Source: Chamaelirium japonicum
Lineage: Eukaryota; Streptophyta; Magnoliopsida; Liliales; Melanthiaceae
Direction: 5' to 3'
DNA: 64,000 bases
Assembly: GCA_947650365.1 (NCBI GenBank)
Contig: CANTAL010000140.1
Location: forward strand, 434,001-498,000
The notes beneath the pieces are model-generated. The model did not search any database. It saw only the letters and a program-made list of their open reading frames with translations, and was not told the DNA's origin. Every line of letters begins with the position of its first letter. Within the stretch, counting starts at the first letter, position 1. Both the position numbers and the translations under genes were made by a program. Positions 10,910 to 20,869 of this stretch are shown piece after piece.

Positions 10910-13649
10910 TCAAGGCTTGGCCACACTCTGTGCTCGTGACTTCTCTCCCTCGGATCCACCGCGAGCTTTACTCGCAACCGATGCCTTGGAAGATCGGACA
11001 CTAGCAGCATGGACCCTGAGTGCTTCTGCCGCCTTCTCAGCTGTTTCTCTGTAGATCTGGCATTCACTCCGCATGTGCTCCAGCTCCTTCTTATGAGTCT
11101 CCTCCTTAGCCGCTGAAGCAGTAATTTGAGCCTCCAGCTCCTTTATTTTAGCCGCACGATCGAAACCCAAGTTCTCGACCCTGAAGAATCGATTCTTCAA
11201 TTCTTCAAGCTCGTGACCCCGAGCTTCATAGCCATTTTTCCACCCCTGGCTCTCTAATTTTTCCTTGCGGAGGGCCTCGATCTTGGCCTTCAATGCCTCC
11301 TTCTTTGAGGTTAGGAGCTCCCTCAGCTTGTCTCTCTCCTCGCTTACAGCCCCCAATTCGGCAGTTAAGCGGGATACTTCAGCTGAAGCTTCTTTTGCTC
11401 CCGCCTTCATGGAGAGCTTGGTCGCGACATTCAAAACTGCTGAGTTCTGCAAAAGAACTAAAGAGTTAGAATTATTCTGAATGAGCAACTCAGATGATCA
11501 ATCGAGTAGATGCACCTACCACCAGTTCAAGTCTGTCGAAGGCTTCATCCAAAGTAGCCCCCGGGAGGTTGCAGAGTTTCCGGATAACAGCAGTGGGGTG
11601 GTTGATGTCAACGTCACCCAAGCTTTTCATTGTCGGAGTCGAGCCAACAGGTGCACCTGCAATCAATGAGAGACCAAAGTGTTAGATTATTTCCAAGCTT
11701 CAAAGGTAAGACAATCGAAGCAAGTTAGCTCAATTACCTAAGGCTTCAACCCTCGGCTCCTTGCCCTTCCGGCGATCAGAGCCACCCTGAGGGGTCGATT
11801 TCTCCTGAGTAGGAGTTGGCGCTGGTTGAGGTTGAGGAGCCCCATCACCCACTCGACTTTCCCTCTCCAAATGGATAGGGGAGGAAACATTCCGAGGAGG
11901 TGAGACCCTTTCTTCCTCTTGTTGCCCGACTGGCTTGATGAGTCCCGCCACCATGGCAGCCACCTCCTCAGCCAGAGACCGAGAGGGGGGTGGGGGTTGC
12001 TCAACCTCCATACCCCCGCTCGTTGTCGCTCCCTCGAGACGGGGTACTTCAGGAGGAATTTGATCGAGGGGCGTGGGGTTGCTTCCAACCCCACCACTCC
12101 TCGACAATTTTATTTTGAGGCGCATTGGTTTCTTCAATTCGTCGAACTTGTAGGTGGGAACCACCTTTTGGCCATCACCTTCTATGTCAATGACTTCTTC
12201 CATTTGACGGGCTCTAACCTCGTCAATGGGGATAGGAATTGAATCTTCCTCTTCAGCACCACCAGTGGGGGTGGGAGGAATTTCTTCCTCACCACCCCCA
12301 TTCTCACCATCTCCACCAGAGGGGGTGGAAGAAAAATCATTCTCACCATCCCCATCCCCCTCGTCTTCGTCATTACCACTGTTTTCGTGGCTGACATTCT
12401 CGGTCTGTTCGTCTTCCTCGTCGCTCCCCTTCTTTTCTTCCTCATCTTCATCTTCCTTTTGCTTGATGAGGGTTTTTCTTTTCTTCTTCGCTGGGCCTCT
12501 TTGTATCACCAGCTTCTCCTCCACAGTAGGCAATCGGTGCCTTGCAGTATAAATTTTCTTCTCAGCCCGAATCTTCCGGATAATCTTACCTGAATGAGGA
12601 TCTTCCTCATAGTCAGAGTATAAAACTTCATTATCCTCGTATCTGTCTTTTGATCGATGGAGGAGATTGGCCTTGCCATATCTCACTGGGCAGTTGGAGA
12701 ACTGTTTCCATGACCTGGTCCCGCAGGTCAACTCGAGGAATAAGTTGTCGATAGCTCCAGCCCTCTCAGAAGTCCAGGCAAAGATGCCTCCCTCGCAGTA
12801 CATCTTCACTGCATCGTGCACTTCGTCTTGGGGGGTGTCGAGTACTGAGATGGGTGTCCATGCACCAGAAACAGAGATGGGCCAATCTGTGTATAATTTG
12901 TCCGAAGGGACTGTATCAGTGAGCGGGCGCAGCGGAGATACGCTGGTCAAGTTGTAGAATGGACTGTCCCTCCTATAAGCCCATCGATAATGAAAGAAAA
13001 AGTATCCAAGCTCGATCCGAGCAACTTCACCTTCTGGAATGCTGGAGTAACATGCCTTCAAGTCCTCCTGGAAATCCGACTCTACGCGGCAGAAAGCGTA
13101 GATAATTCTCCAAGCATTCCCAGTGACCTGCCCCAGGCAAAGGCCAGAAGTATTCAATAACCTCGCCGCGAAGGGTGGCAACGGAAGACGCAGACCGCAG
13201 TTGAGTTGGCCGATGGTCACAATGGTTCCCATGACCTTTTCATTACTGGCAAAACTGGTGAAGACGGTCTTCTTGTCGATACCAAAAGCAGTCTGAATGC
13301 TAGGGAGTGAAGGCTGCACCTTCCCTTCTGTGAAGAAAGAGAGCAGTGCTTGCCATTTCTTTCTCTTCGAATCCGTGAGCTCACCACCGGTATTGTACAC
13401 GTACTCCGTTTCCTCATACAGAGACATGAGCGGGCCCAAAACAAACTTTACTTTAGGGATATACTCTGGCCTTGATGGCGCCGAAGCAAACCCTACTCCT
13501 TGGTGTCTTTTACCCAGCTGTCCATGTTCGGCAAGCACGGCCTTGCCCTTGCCACGACCCTTTGAAGGGGATGGAACCTTAACAACCTCCTTCCCTTTCC
13601 TCTTCGAAGGGACCCCGCCTGACTTCTTTGAACTTCCAGAAGACGCCAT
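10910..13649 (-). CDS. Antisense three-exon gene of element B, function unknown
   Basis: The strand is opposite to gag-pol. Exon 1 is 13649-11738 (ATG, begins MASSGSSKKS), exon 2 is 11656-11520 (137 nt), and exon 3 is 11446-10910 (stop TGA). Introns are GTAATT...TTGCAG and GTAGGT...TTGCAG, so both have GT-AG ends and the joined frame is open for 861 codons. The protein has a basic Lys/Ser-rich N-terminus. A globular part follows, containing LPLPPFAARLLNTSG near residues 150-165. There is an acidic Glu/Asp run at about 390-480, a proline-rich part, and a C-terminal Glu/Lys heptad-like region (exon 3) that looks like a coiled coil. The LPLPPF...W segment vaguely recalls the plant 'putative gypsy type transposon' domain; I am not sure of that. 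Extra antisense ORFs are known in Tat elements. A copy with the same exon structure is in A. Confidence 0.8.
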
Positions 13650-13744
13650 CTGATCGATCGAGCAAAGAGCAGAAATCAGGAGCAAAAGAGTCTGGACTTC
13701 GAAAAATTTTGGAAGCGTGAGGCAAAAATGACAGCCAGTGAAAA

Positions 13745-13831
13745 TTATATACCCAGGGTGAAACAGGTACGCAAATCGAGAAGACACGTGTCTTCACCAT
13801 ATCAAATCGCATGTTTTTGTAGGTACACGTG
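13745..13831 (-). promoter_or_regulatory. Promoter of the antisense gene, element B
   Basis: Read on the minus strand, TATATAA is at 13751-13745, about 96 bases before the ATG. Upstream are two CACGTG G-box cores, at 13785-13790 and 13826-13831. The first is inside a perfect 16-base palindrome GAAGACACGTGTCTTC (13780-13795), the second in an ACACGTGGC context. The same layout occurs in A. G-boxes bind bZIP or bHLH factors in plants; regulation here is inferred. Confidence 0.6.
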
Positions 13832-14085
13832 GCATCCATCCATAGCAAGCGCAAAATCAGGCGAACCGTCAACCCAGACGAAACGTCGAACCTACCGGTC
13901 CAAGTGAGCCACCAGTCTGAGTAAACCGGACCGCCGGTTCAAAGCCTCATTCAAGCCAACCAGAGACTCAAAACAGGAAGGATCTAACGTCCATCAATGA
14001 TCAAAACTCTGCCAGAAGATCGAAGAACAAAACAGTTGTAGAACCTTCTCCGAAGGGCAGGTTCAAAATTTTAATCTGGTCGAAC

Positions 14086-15450
14086 CTTGACCGGATAATT
14101 TTTACCGATCGGTCAAACTTGACCGATCGGCAAAAATCATTCGATCGGTCAAATTTCTACTGGATCTGGCAAAAAACCAAGGTTTTTTGCCGATCACTTG
14201 AAGCTTGACCGGATAATTTTTACCGATCGGTCAAACTTGACCGATCGGCAAAAATCATTCGATCGGTCAAATTTCTACTGGATCTGGCAAAAAACCAAGG
14301 TTTTTTGCCGATCACTCGAAGCTTGACCGGATAATTTTTACCGATCGGTCATACTTGACCGATCAGCAAAAATCATTCGATCGATCAAATTTCTACTGGA
14401 TCTGGCAAAAAACCAAGGTTTTTTGCCGATCACTCGAAGCTTGACCGGATAATTTTTACCGATCGGTCAAACTTGACCGATCGGCAAAAATCATTCGATC
14501 GGTCAAATTTCTACTGGATCTGGCAAAAAACCAAGGTTTTTTGCCGATCACTCGAAGCTTGACCGGATAATTTTTACCGATCGGTCAAACTTGACCGATA
14601 GGCAAAAATCATTCGATCGGTCAAATTTCTACTGGATCTGGCAAAAAACCAAGGTTTTTTGCCGATCACTCGAAGCTTGACCGGATAATTTTTACCGATC
14701 GGTCATATTTGACCGATCGGCAAAAATCATTCGATCGGTCAAATTTCTACTGGATCTAGCAAAAAACTAAGGTTTTTTTGCCGATCACTCGAAGCTTGAC
14801 CGGATAATTTTTACCGATCGGTCAAACTTGACCGATCGGCAAAAATCATTCGATCGGTCAAATTTCTACTGGATCTGGCAAAAAACCAAGGTTTTTTGCC
14901 GATCACTCGAAGCTTGACCGGATAATTTTTACCGATCGGTCAAACTTGACCGATCGGCAAAAATCATTCGATCGGTCAAATTTCTACTGGATCTGGCAAA
15001 AAACCAAGGTTTTTTGCCGATCACTCGAAGCTTGACCGGATAATTTTTACCGATCGGTCATATTTGACCGATCGGCAAAAATCATTCGATCGGTCAAATT
15101 TCTACTGGATCTAGCAAAAAACCAAGGTTTTTTGCCGATCACTCGAAGCTTGACCGGATAATTTTTACCGATCGGTCATACTTGACCGATCGGCAAAAAT
15201 CATTCGATCGGTCAAATTTCTACTGGATCTGGCAAAAAACCGAGGGTTTTTACCGATCACTCGAATCTTGACCGGTTGAATTTTAACCGATCGGTCAAAA
15301 TTTGACCGATCAATCAAAATTCAACCGATCGGTCAAATTTCCTACTGGATCGGTCAAAAAACCATGTTTTTTGACCGATCACCTGATTCTTGACCGATTG
15401 AATTTTGACCGATCGGTCAAAATTGACCGATCGATCAAAATAAGCCGATC
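14086..15450. repeat. 118-bp tandem array before the 3' LTR, element B
   Basis: About ten copies of a 118-bp unit (starts at 14086, 14204, 14322, 14440 and so on), then two divergent copies to about 15450. Each unit has two perfect inverted repeats: CCGATCGGTCAA and TTGACCGATCGG around a two-base centre, and GGCAAAAAACC and GGTTTTTTGCC around AA. It lies between the antisense promoter and the 3' LTR, a part of Tat elements known to carry fast-evolving tandem repeats. The flanks 13832-14085 and 15451-15560 show nothing I can name. Confidence 0.9.
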
Positions 15451-15560
15451 AGTCCTTATTTATGCTAACATGCAACAAGCTTCTTCGTGGCTTTTTGCGA
15501 CAGGGAGTTGCTGTTTTTTGCACCAAATCCAAGCCAGCCAGAATGAACTCTAGCTAACTT

Positions 15561-15572
15561 GGAGGGGGTAAC
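15561..15572 (+). other. Purine-rich tract before the 3' LTR, element B
   Basis: GGAGGGGGTAAC directly abuts the 3' LTR. A has GGAGGGAGTAAC and C has CAGGGGGTAAC at the same place. This is the expected position of the polypurine tract that primes plus-strand DNA. Confidence 0.7.
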
Positions 15573-16271
15573 TGTGGGTGCAAATTATGACAGAAGTTTA
15601 CCAACTACCGCGGGACCCACCAGCCCTGCCTGGTGGGCCCACAAGGACCACCGCGGGACCCACCAGCCCTGCCTGGTGGGCCCACGAGGACCACCGCAGG
15701 ACCCACCGGCCCTGCTTGGTGGGCCCACGAGGACCACCGCAGGACCCACCGGCCCTGCCCTGTGGGACCAAGAGCCTGTGGAATCCCCCCAGAAGATGGT
15801 AGCGGGGCCCGCAGCTTTACCTGGAGGATCCCCAGATACTGCAGCAGAAACCGCCATTCGCCACCCGGAAAGCCTATAAATAGCAGAGCCTTCGAATGTA
15901 AAAAGATCGAAACTCTCAATTCTAAAACCAGAGCTGTGGGATTTCCAACTTCCCATCTACCATCTCTCTTTGATCTTCTTCTCTTCTTCGAAGAGATCAG
16001 AGTGTTTCTAGTGATACTCGGCCTGTCGAGATCACTTCGTCATAAGTGTTAGTGAATTCGGGTTGCTCCCTATAGCACGGAGACGTAGGCTTCGGCTGAA
16101 CTCCGAAATCACCTCTCGTGTCTATTCTCTGATTGCATATCTCTTTCTATTGGCATATCAAAAGGCTTCAACTTCAATCAACAGATCGACCAGCGATCTT
16201 CAACATCAACTTCAACTTCAATTGACTGGTGAGGCGAGGTCTTCGGGTCGGCACGAAGATTCTCCCCCACA
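15573..16271 (+). repeat. 3' LTR of element B
   Basis: The LTR is 699 bp, TGTGGG...CCCACA, matching 3588-4286 with eight substitutions and no indel. TATAAATA is at 15875-15882. It is followed by the GATAC duplication, and then element A's coding frame continues. Confidence 0.95.
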
Positions 16272-16276
16272 GATAC

Positions 16277-16850
16277 CTGGATCGAGAAGCCCATCGAAGG
16301 TTTTGCTTGGCCGTCCATCGTCTTCAACGACACCGATCTTCAAGGAGTTCATACTCCACATCGAGACCCCCTGGTTTTGAAACTCATCATCGACGGAAGC
16401 ACCGTCAATCGGATCCTCATCGACACCGGGAGTTCCATCGACATTATGTTCTCAGACTGCTTCAAACGTCTGGGACATAAATATCAAAGCCTTGACGTCG
16501 TTCCAACTGTGATCACTGGTTTCAATGGCGAACAAAGCATCACTGTGGGCGAATCAAGATTCACTCTTGACCTTAGCCGAGAGACTCGAGTCTCGGTGAG
16601 GTTTGCAATTGTCGAAGGAGTGTCTAGTTACAACGCCATACTCGGGCGTCCATTCCTCCACCAGATCAATGCCATCTCTTCTTCATACCACCAACTACTC
16701 AAGTTTGCAACTGGAGAAGGCATCATATGCATTCGAGGCGATCAGCAAGCTGGAAGATCTTGTGAAGCTGCTGCTGCAAAAACAGATCGTAAGATCAACA
16801 TTGCTCCTCCAAAGCGGCCACGAGAAGAAGCTGGTCCCTCTTCCAAATAG
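16277..16850 (+). pseudogene. gag-protease 3' part of element A
   Basis: This continues the frame cut at 3587. It encodes the aspartic protease with LIDTGSS (catalytic Asp codon 16422-16424) and ends in the same TAG-CAATCA (16848-16856) as element B. No stop lies inside this fragment, but separation from its gag start by 12.7 kb makes it non-functional. Confidence 0.93.
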
Positions 16851-19800
16851 CAATCAAAGGAGATCCCACTGACCGAACCTCCACCAATCGAATGGGAAGC
16901 ATCACCTTCAATTGAAGAAATCATCCCAATCAACATAGACAGTAGAGATCTCCCTCGACAAACTTTCATTGGTACTGGTCTTAGCGACGCAGAAGCGCAA
17001 GACATGGTATCCTTCCTCCAGTCCAATATCGACGTCTTCGCTTGGTGCTTCGAAGACATGCCTGGGATCAATCCAGATGACGCTTGTCACCGACTTGCGA
17101 TCAAAGAAGACATAAAGCCTGTCAAGCAAAAACCACGCACCATCCGACCAGAGCTGCAAGTTGCTGTTCAAGAAGAAATTACCAAGCTACTCGCAGCAGG
17201 CTTCATTCGTGAAGTAGAGTATCCTACCTGGATCTCTAACATAGTTGCTGTTCCAAAGAAGAATGGGAAGGTCAGAGTCTGCATCGACTTTACCAATCTC
17301 AACAAAGCCTGCCCCAAAGACCCATTTCCCATGCCAAGGATCGATAGACTCGTCGATGCCACTGTTGGCCACGAGCTATTGTCTTTCATGGATGGCTATT
17401 CTGGATATAATCAAATCCCGCTTCATCCGGATGATCAAGAGAAGACATGCTTCGTGACTAGCCGAGGTCTCTACTGCTACAATGTAATGTCATTCGGTCT
17501 CAAAAATGCTGGATCTACCTATCAAAGGCTAGTCACCAAGATGTTCGAAGACCAAATCGGTCGCAATGTCGAAGTCTATGTAGACGATCTGCTTACTAAA
17601 AGCTCCAATCGAGGGGGTCATCTGTCTGATCTGGCAGAAACCTTCCAAATCCTTCGAAAATATCGTATGAAGCTCAATCCAGCTAAGTGCGCTTTCGGAG
17701 TTCAATCGGGCAAATTTCTGGGTCACCTTGTGACCAGAAGAGGTATTGAAGCCAACCCCGACCAAATTCGAGCTATCCTCGACATGCCATCGCCTACCAA
17801 TAGGAAGGAAGTTCAACGCCTCACTGGAAGGTTAGCAGCACTCAATCGATTCATCTTAAAATCTTCCGACAAGTGCAAACCCCTCTTCGACAAATTACGA
17901 AAGGCGGATACCTCTGGCTGGAGTCCGATCTGTGAAGAAGCTTTTCAAAGCATTAAGAAATATCTGGTGCAAGCTCCTATCCTGACTGCTCCACTTCCAA
18001 AAGAAGATTTGTGGCTCTATCTCGCCATAACCGATCAAGCAATCAGCGCAGTCCTAGTCAGTAGAAGAGAAGGCGTCGAACATCCAGTCTACTACATCAG
18101 CCATACTCTTCTTCCGGCTAAAACTCGCTACTCAAAAACTGAAAAGGTCATCCTGGCCTTGCTCACTGCATCGCGTCGTCTCCAACCATACTTCGTCTCC
18201 CACCAGATCACTGTTATTTCAGAACACTCGCTCAAAGATATCGTCGACAGAGCTGGTCGAGCTGGTCGAATGACCAAATGGGTGATCGAAATGAGTGCTC
18301 TGGGGATTCAGTTCGAAGCTCGCACTTCTATCAAAGGTCAAGCTATTGCTGATTTTCTAGCTGACTTTCCAGTTGAAGACCCTATCACTTGGGAAGGAGA
18401 TGCCGACATGCGCTTAGAAGATGAGGACAATACTCTGATCAACCTTGCAACAAAAATTGATCCAAATCTCGAAGCTACTGCTGCAACTCCTCCATGGAAG
18501 CTTTATACTGATGGAGCTTCAAGTTCAATCGGTTCGAGAACTGGGATAGTATTAATATCCCCCAAACTTGATCATCTACAGAAGGCTACTCTTCTAGGGT
18601 TCAACGCCACCAACAACGAAGCCGAATACGAGGCACTCATTTCCGGACTCGAAATGGCGGAATCCCTAGGGGTAGATCGAATCATCGTCTATAGCGACTC
18701 CCAGTTGATCATAAGACAAATCAATGGAGAGTACACAGCTCGTGAAGAAAGAATGCAACTCTATCTGACCTTAGTACGAAGTCTTCAACAACGCTTCACC
18801 AATACTGAATTCATTCAAATCCCAAGGGCAGAGAATCGTGAAGCAGATGCTTTAGCTAATGCTGCCTCCGTCCTTGGAGACTCGCTTGGAGGAAGGCAAA
18901 TACAAATTGATTATCAAGCAGTGCCCAAGACCATCCCCGATCAACAGATCCTTGCTACTACAAATGGATCTGGGGGTGGAGATCAGCTGAGATCGAACCT
19001 CACTACTACAAGTGAGCTTGAAGACTGGAGACTACCAATTTTCAACTTCTTCAAACATGGCAAAATGCCGGAAGACCCAAATCAAACCCGAAGACTTCAA
19101 AGGAAGCTCTCATGCTACATTCTACAAGAAGAAGATCTATATTTCAAATCTCACAACGGGATGTTGCTCAAATGCCTTGGTCCCGAGCAAGCACAAGCAA
19201 TCCTGATTGATATCCACTCTGGAGCTTGTGGGAATCATTCGGGAGGAAGATCTCTTGAAGCTAAGACAAAGCTACAAGGTTACTACTGGCCTACAATGGC
19301 AAAGGATGCTCGACAAGTTGTTCAAAGATGCGAGCCATACCAACGACACGCTCGAGCTATCCACCTCCCTGCAGATGAGCTTCACCAACTATCAAGTCCC
19401 TGGCCTTTCCATTAATAGGGGTTAGATTTCTTGGGTCCTTTCCCTCCAACTCCAAGCAAGAAGAAGTATCTCCTGCTGGCCACAGATTACTTCACCAAAT
19501 GGGTTGAAGTTGTGCCCCTCTTCCGAGAGACTGACGATGAAGTGATCAAATTCATTCGGCACAACATCTTCTCAAGGTTCGGTACACCTCAAGCTCTTGT
19601 TGCTGACAATGGAGCTCAATTTGACTCCGATAAGTTCCGAGAGTTCTGTCTGAACCACGGTATCAAGTTATTCTATTCAACTCCAAGATACCCTCAGTGC
19701 AATGGTCAAGCTGAAGCCTCAAATAGAGCTATTCTTGGTATACTCAAGAAGAAACTCAATGACAAGAAAGGATTGTGGGAACAGGTCCTACCTGAAGTTC

Positions 19801-20261
19801 TTTGGGGATATCGCACAACTCCAAGACGATCAACTGGGTTCTCGCCTTTTCGCCTAACATATGGATCAGAAGCAGTACTCCCAACAGAAAACATATCAAA
19901 TACTCTAAAGACCAGGGCAGTTGAAGAAGGAATCAATGAAGAACTTCGGATCAATGATCTAGACTTCTCTGAAGAACTACGAGACCAAGCCTCCCTTCGT
20001 GTGGCCAAGTACCAGCAGAAGATCAAACGAGCATACGACCAAAAGGTTTACAAGAGACAATTCCCAATCGGCAGTCTGGTTCTCAGAGCTGTTTTCTACA
20101 ACAGTAAGGAGCATAACAGTGGAAAACTAGCTCCCAACTGGGAAGGACCCTACATTGTCGAATCAGTAGGAGGCAAAGGCTCTTACAGACTGATCTCACC
20201 AGAAGGAGATAGATTGCCTCGAGCTTGGAATTCTAGACACCTCAAGTTGTTCTATCAATGA
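16851..20261 (+). pseudogene. pol: Pol of element A, broken in the integrase
   Basis: This is the homologue of B's pol in one frame: RT with YVDD at 17577-17588, RT-linked RNase H, second RNase H (TDGASS and NNEAEYEA present), and integrase. Two adjacent stops, TAA and TAG at 19413-19418, replace CAA and TGG of B just before the catalytic core. After them the frame is open from 19431 to 20261 with the core Asp, Asp and Glu and the GPY/F end. The integrase zinc site is also damaged: the second Cys of CEPC is Tyr (19338-19340). The linker before integrase has about 11 extra residues compared with B. The lesions are C-to-T or G-to-A, as expected from methylated-DNA decay. Confidence 0.95.
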
Positions 20262-20389
20262 TGTAAATTCTGTGATGAATAAAGATCTCTTTCAAATGTT
20301 CAAATGTACAAGTGTTCAGTTTTTCAATTCAAGTTCTGAAGCAGTTTCAAGTCATCCATATTCAAATTACCAGGTCTTTTAACAAGTTT

Positions 20390-20680
20390 GGGCGTTAGAG
20401 TTGCGACTCAACCCCTTACTAGCAAATGTTAAACTGACCATATTCAAGTTACCAAGTCTTTTAACAAGTTTGGGTATTAGAGTTGCGACTCAACCCCTTA
20501 CTGCCAAATGTTAAACTGACCTTCAAATTTCAAATATTCAATTTCAATCAAATTCTATATCGTCTAACAGGTTTGGGTGCTTGAGTCGCGACTCAACCCC
20601 TTACATTCAATGTTACACGAATTCAAGTTATAATTTTCAAGTTACAATAAGTATGGGTAATTGAGTTACGACTCGACCCC
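20390..20680. repeat. Four-copy hairpin array after pol, element A
   Basis: Hairpins are at 20390-20415, 20472-20497, 20575-20600 and 20655-20680. They are homologous to the B array, with GAGT...ACTC cores inside GGG...CCCC. Copy 3 has loop CGCG (perfect GAGTCGCGACTC) and copy 4 has loop TACG. Stems are conserved while loops and bulges vary. AATAAA at 20278-20283 follows pol as in B. Confidence 0.85.
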
Positions 20681-20869
20681 TTACATTCAATTGTTTGTAT
20701 CTATTCAACATTCCAATACCATTCAAGCACAACATTCAAAGGCATTCAACACAAGACATTCAATCTTCAAACATCAAAGATTTCTATTATCAAAAATTGC
20801 GGAATACAGGAGTGAGCCTTTTCATATCACAAGTTTACAAAGTACAACAAAGAAAGAAGATAGAAGATC

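Larger units (their letters stand above)
3588..16271 (+). mobile_element. Ty3/Gypsy Tat-type LTR retrotransposon B, nested in A
   Basis: A full-length 12,684-bp element with 699-bp LTRs at both ends and GATAC duplications, in the same orientation as its host element A. Its two LTRs differ at 8 of 699 positions by eye, fewer than A's LTRs, as expected for the inner, later insertion. The coding region is very close to A's, but the U3 repeats belong to a different variant with GGGACCCACCAGCC units. Pol and the antisense gene are intact. The only obvious coding lesion is a TAG at gag codon 86 (4704-4706). It could be almost competent if gag is supplied in trans. Confidence 0.95.

Noticed and set aside
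11919..12593. Plus-strand ORFs within 11,900-12,600 and 22,270-22,500 (Ser/Phe-rich)
   Set aside because: Shadows of the acidic, GA-rich coding part of the antisense exon 1.
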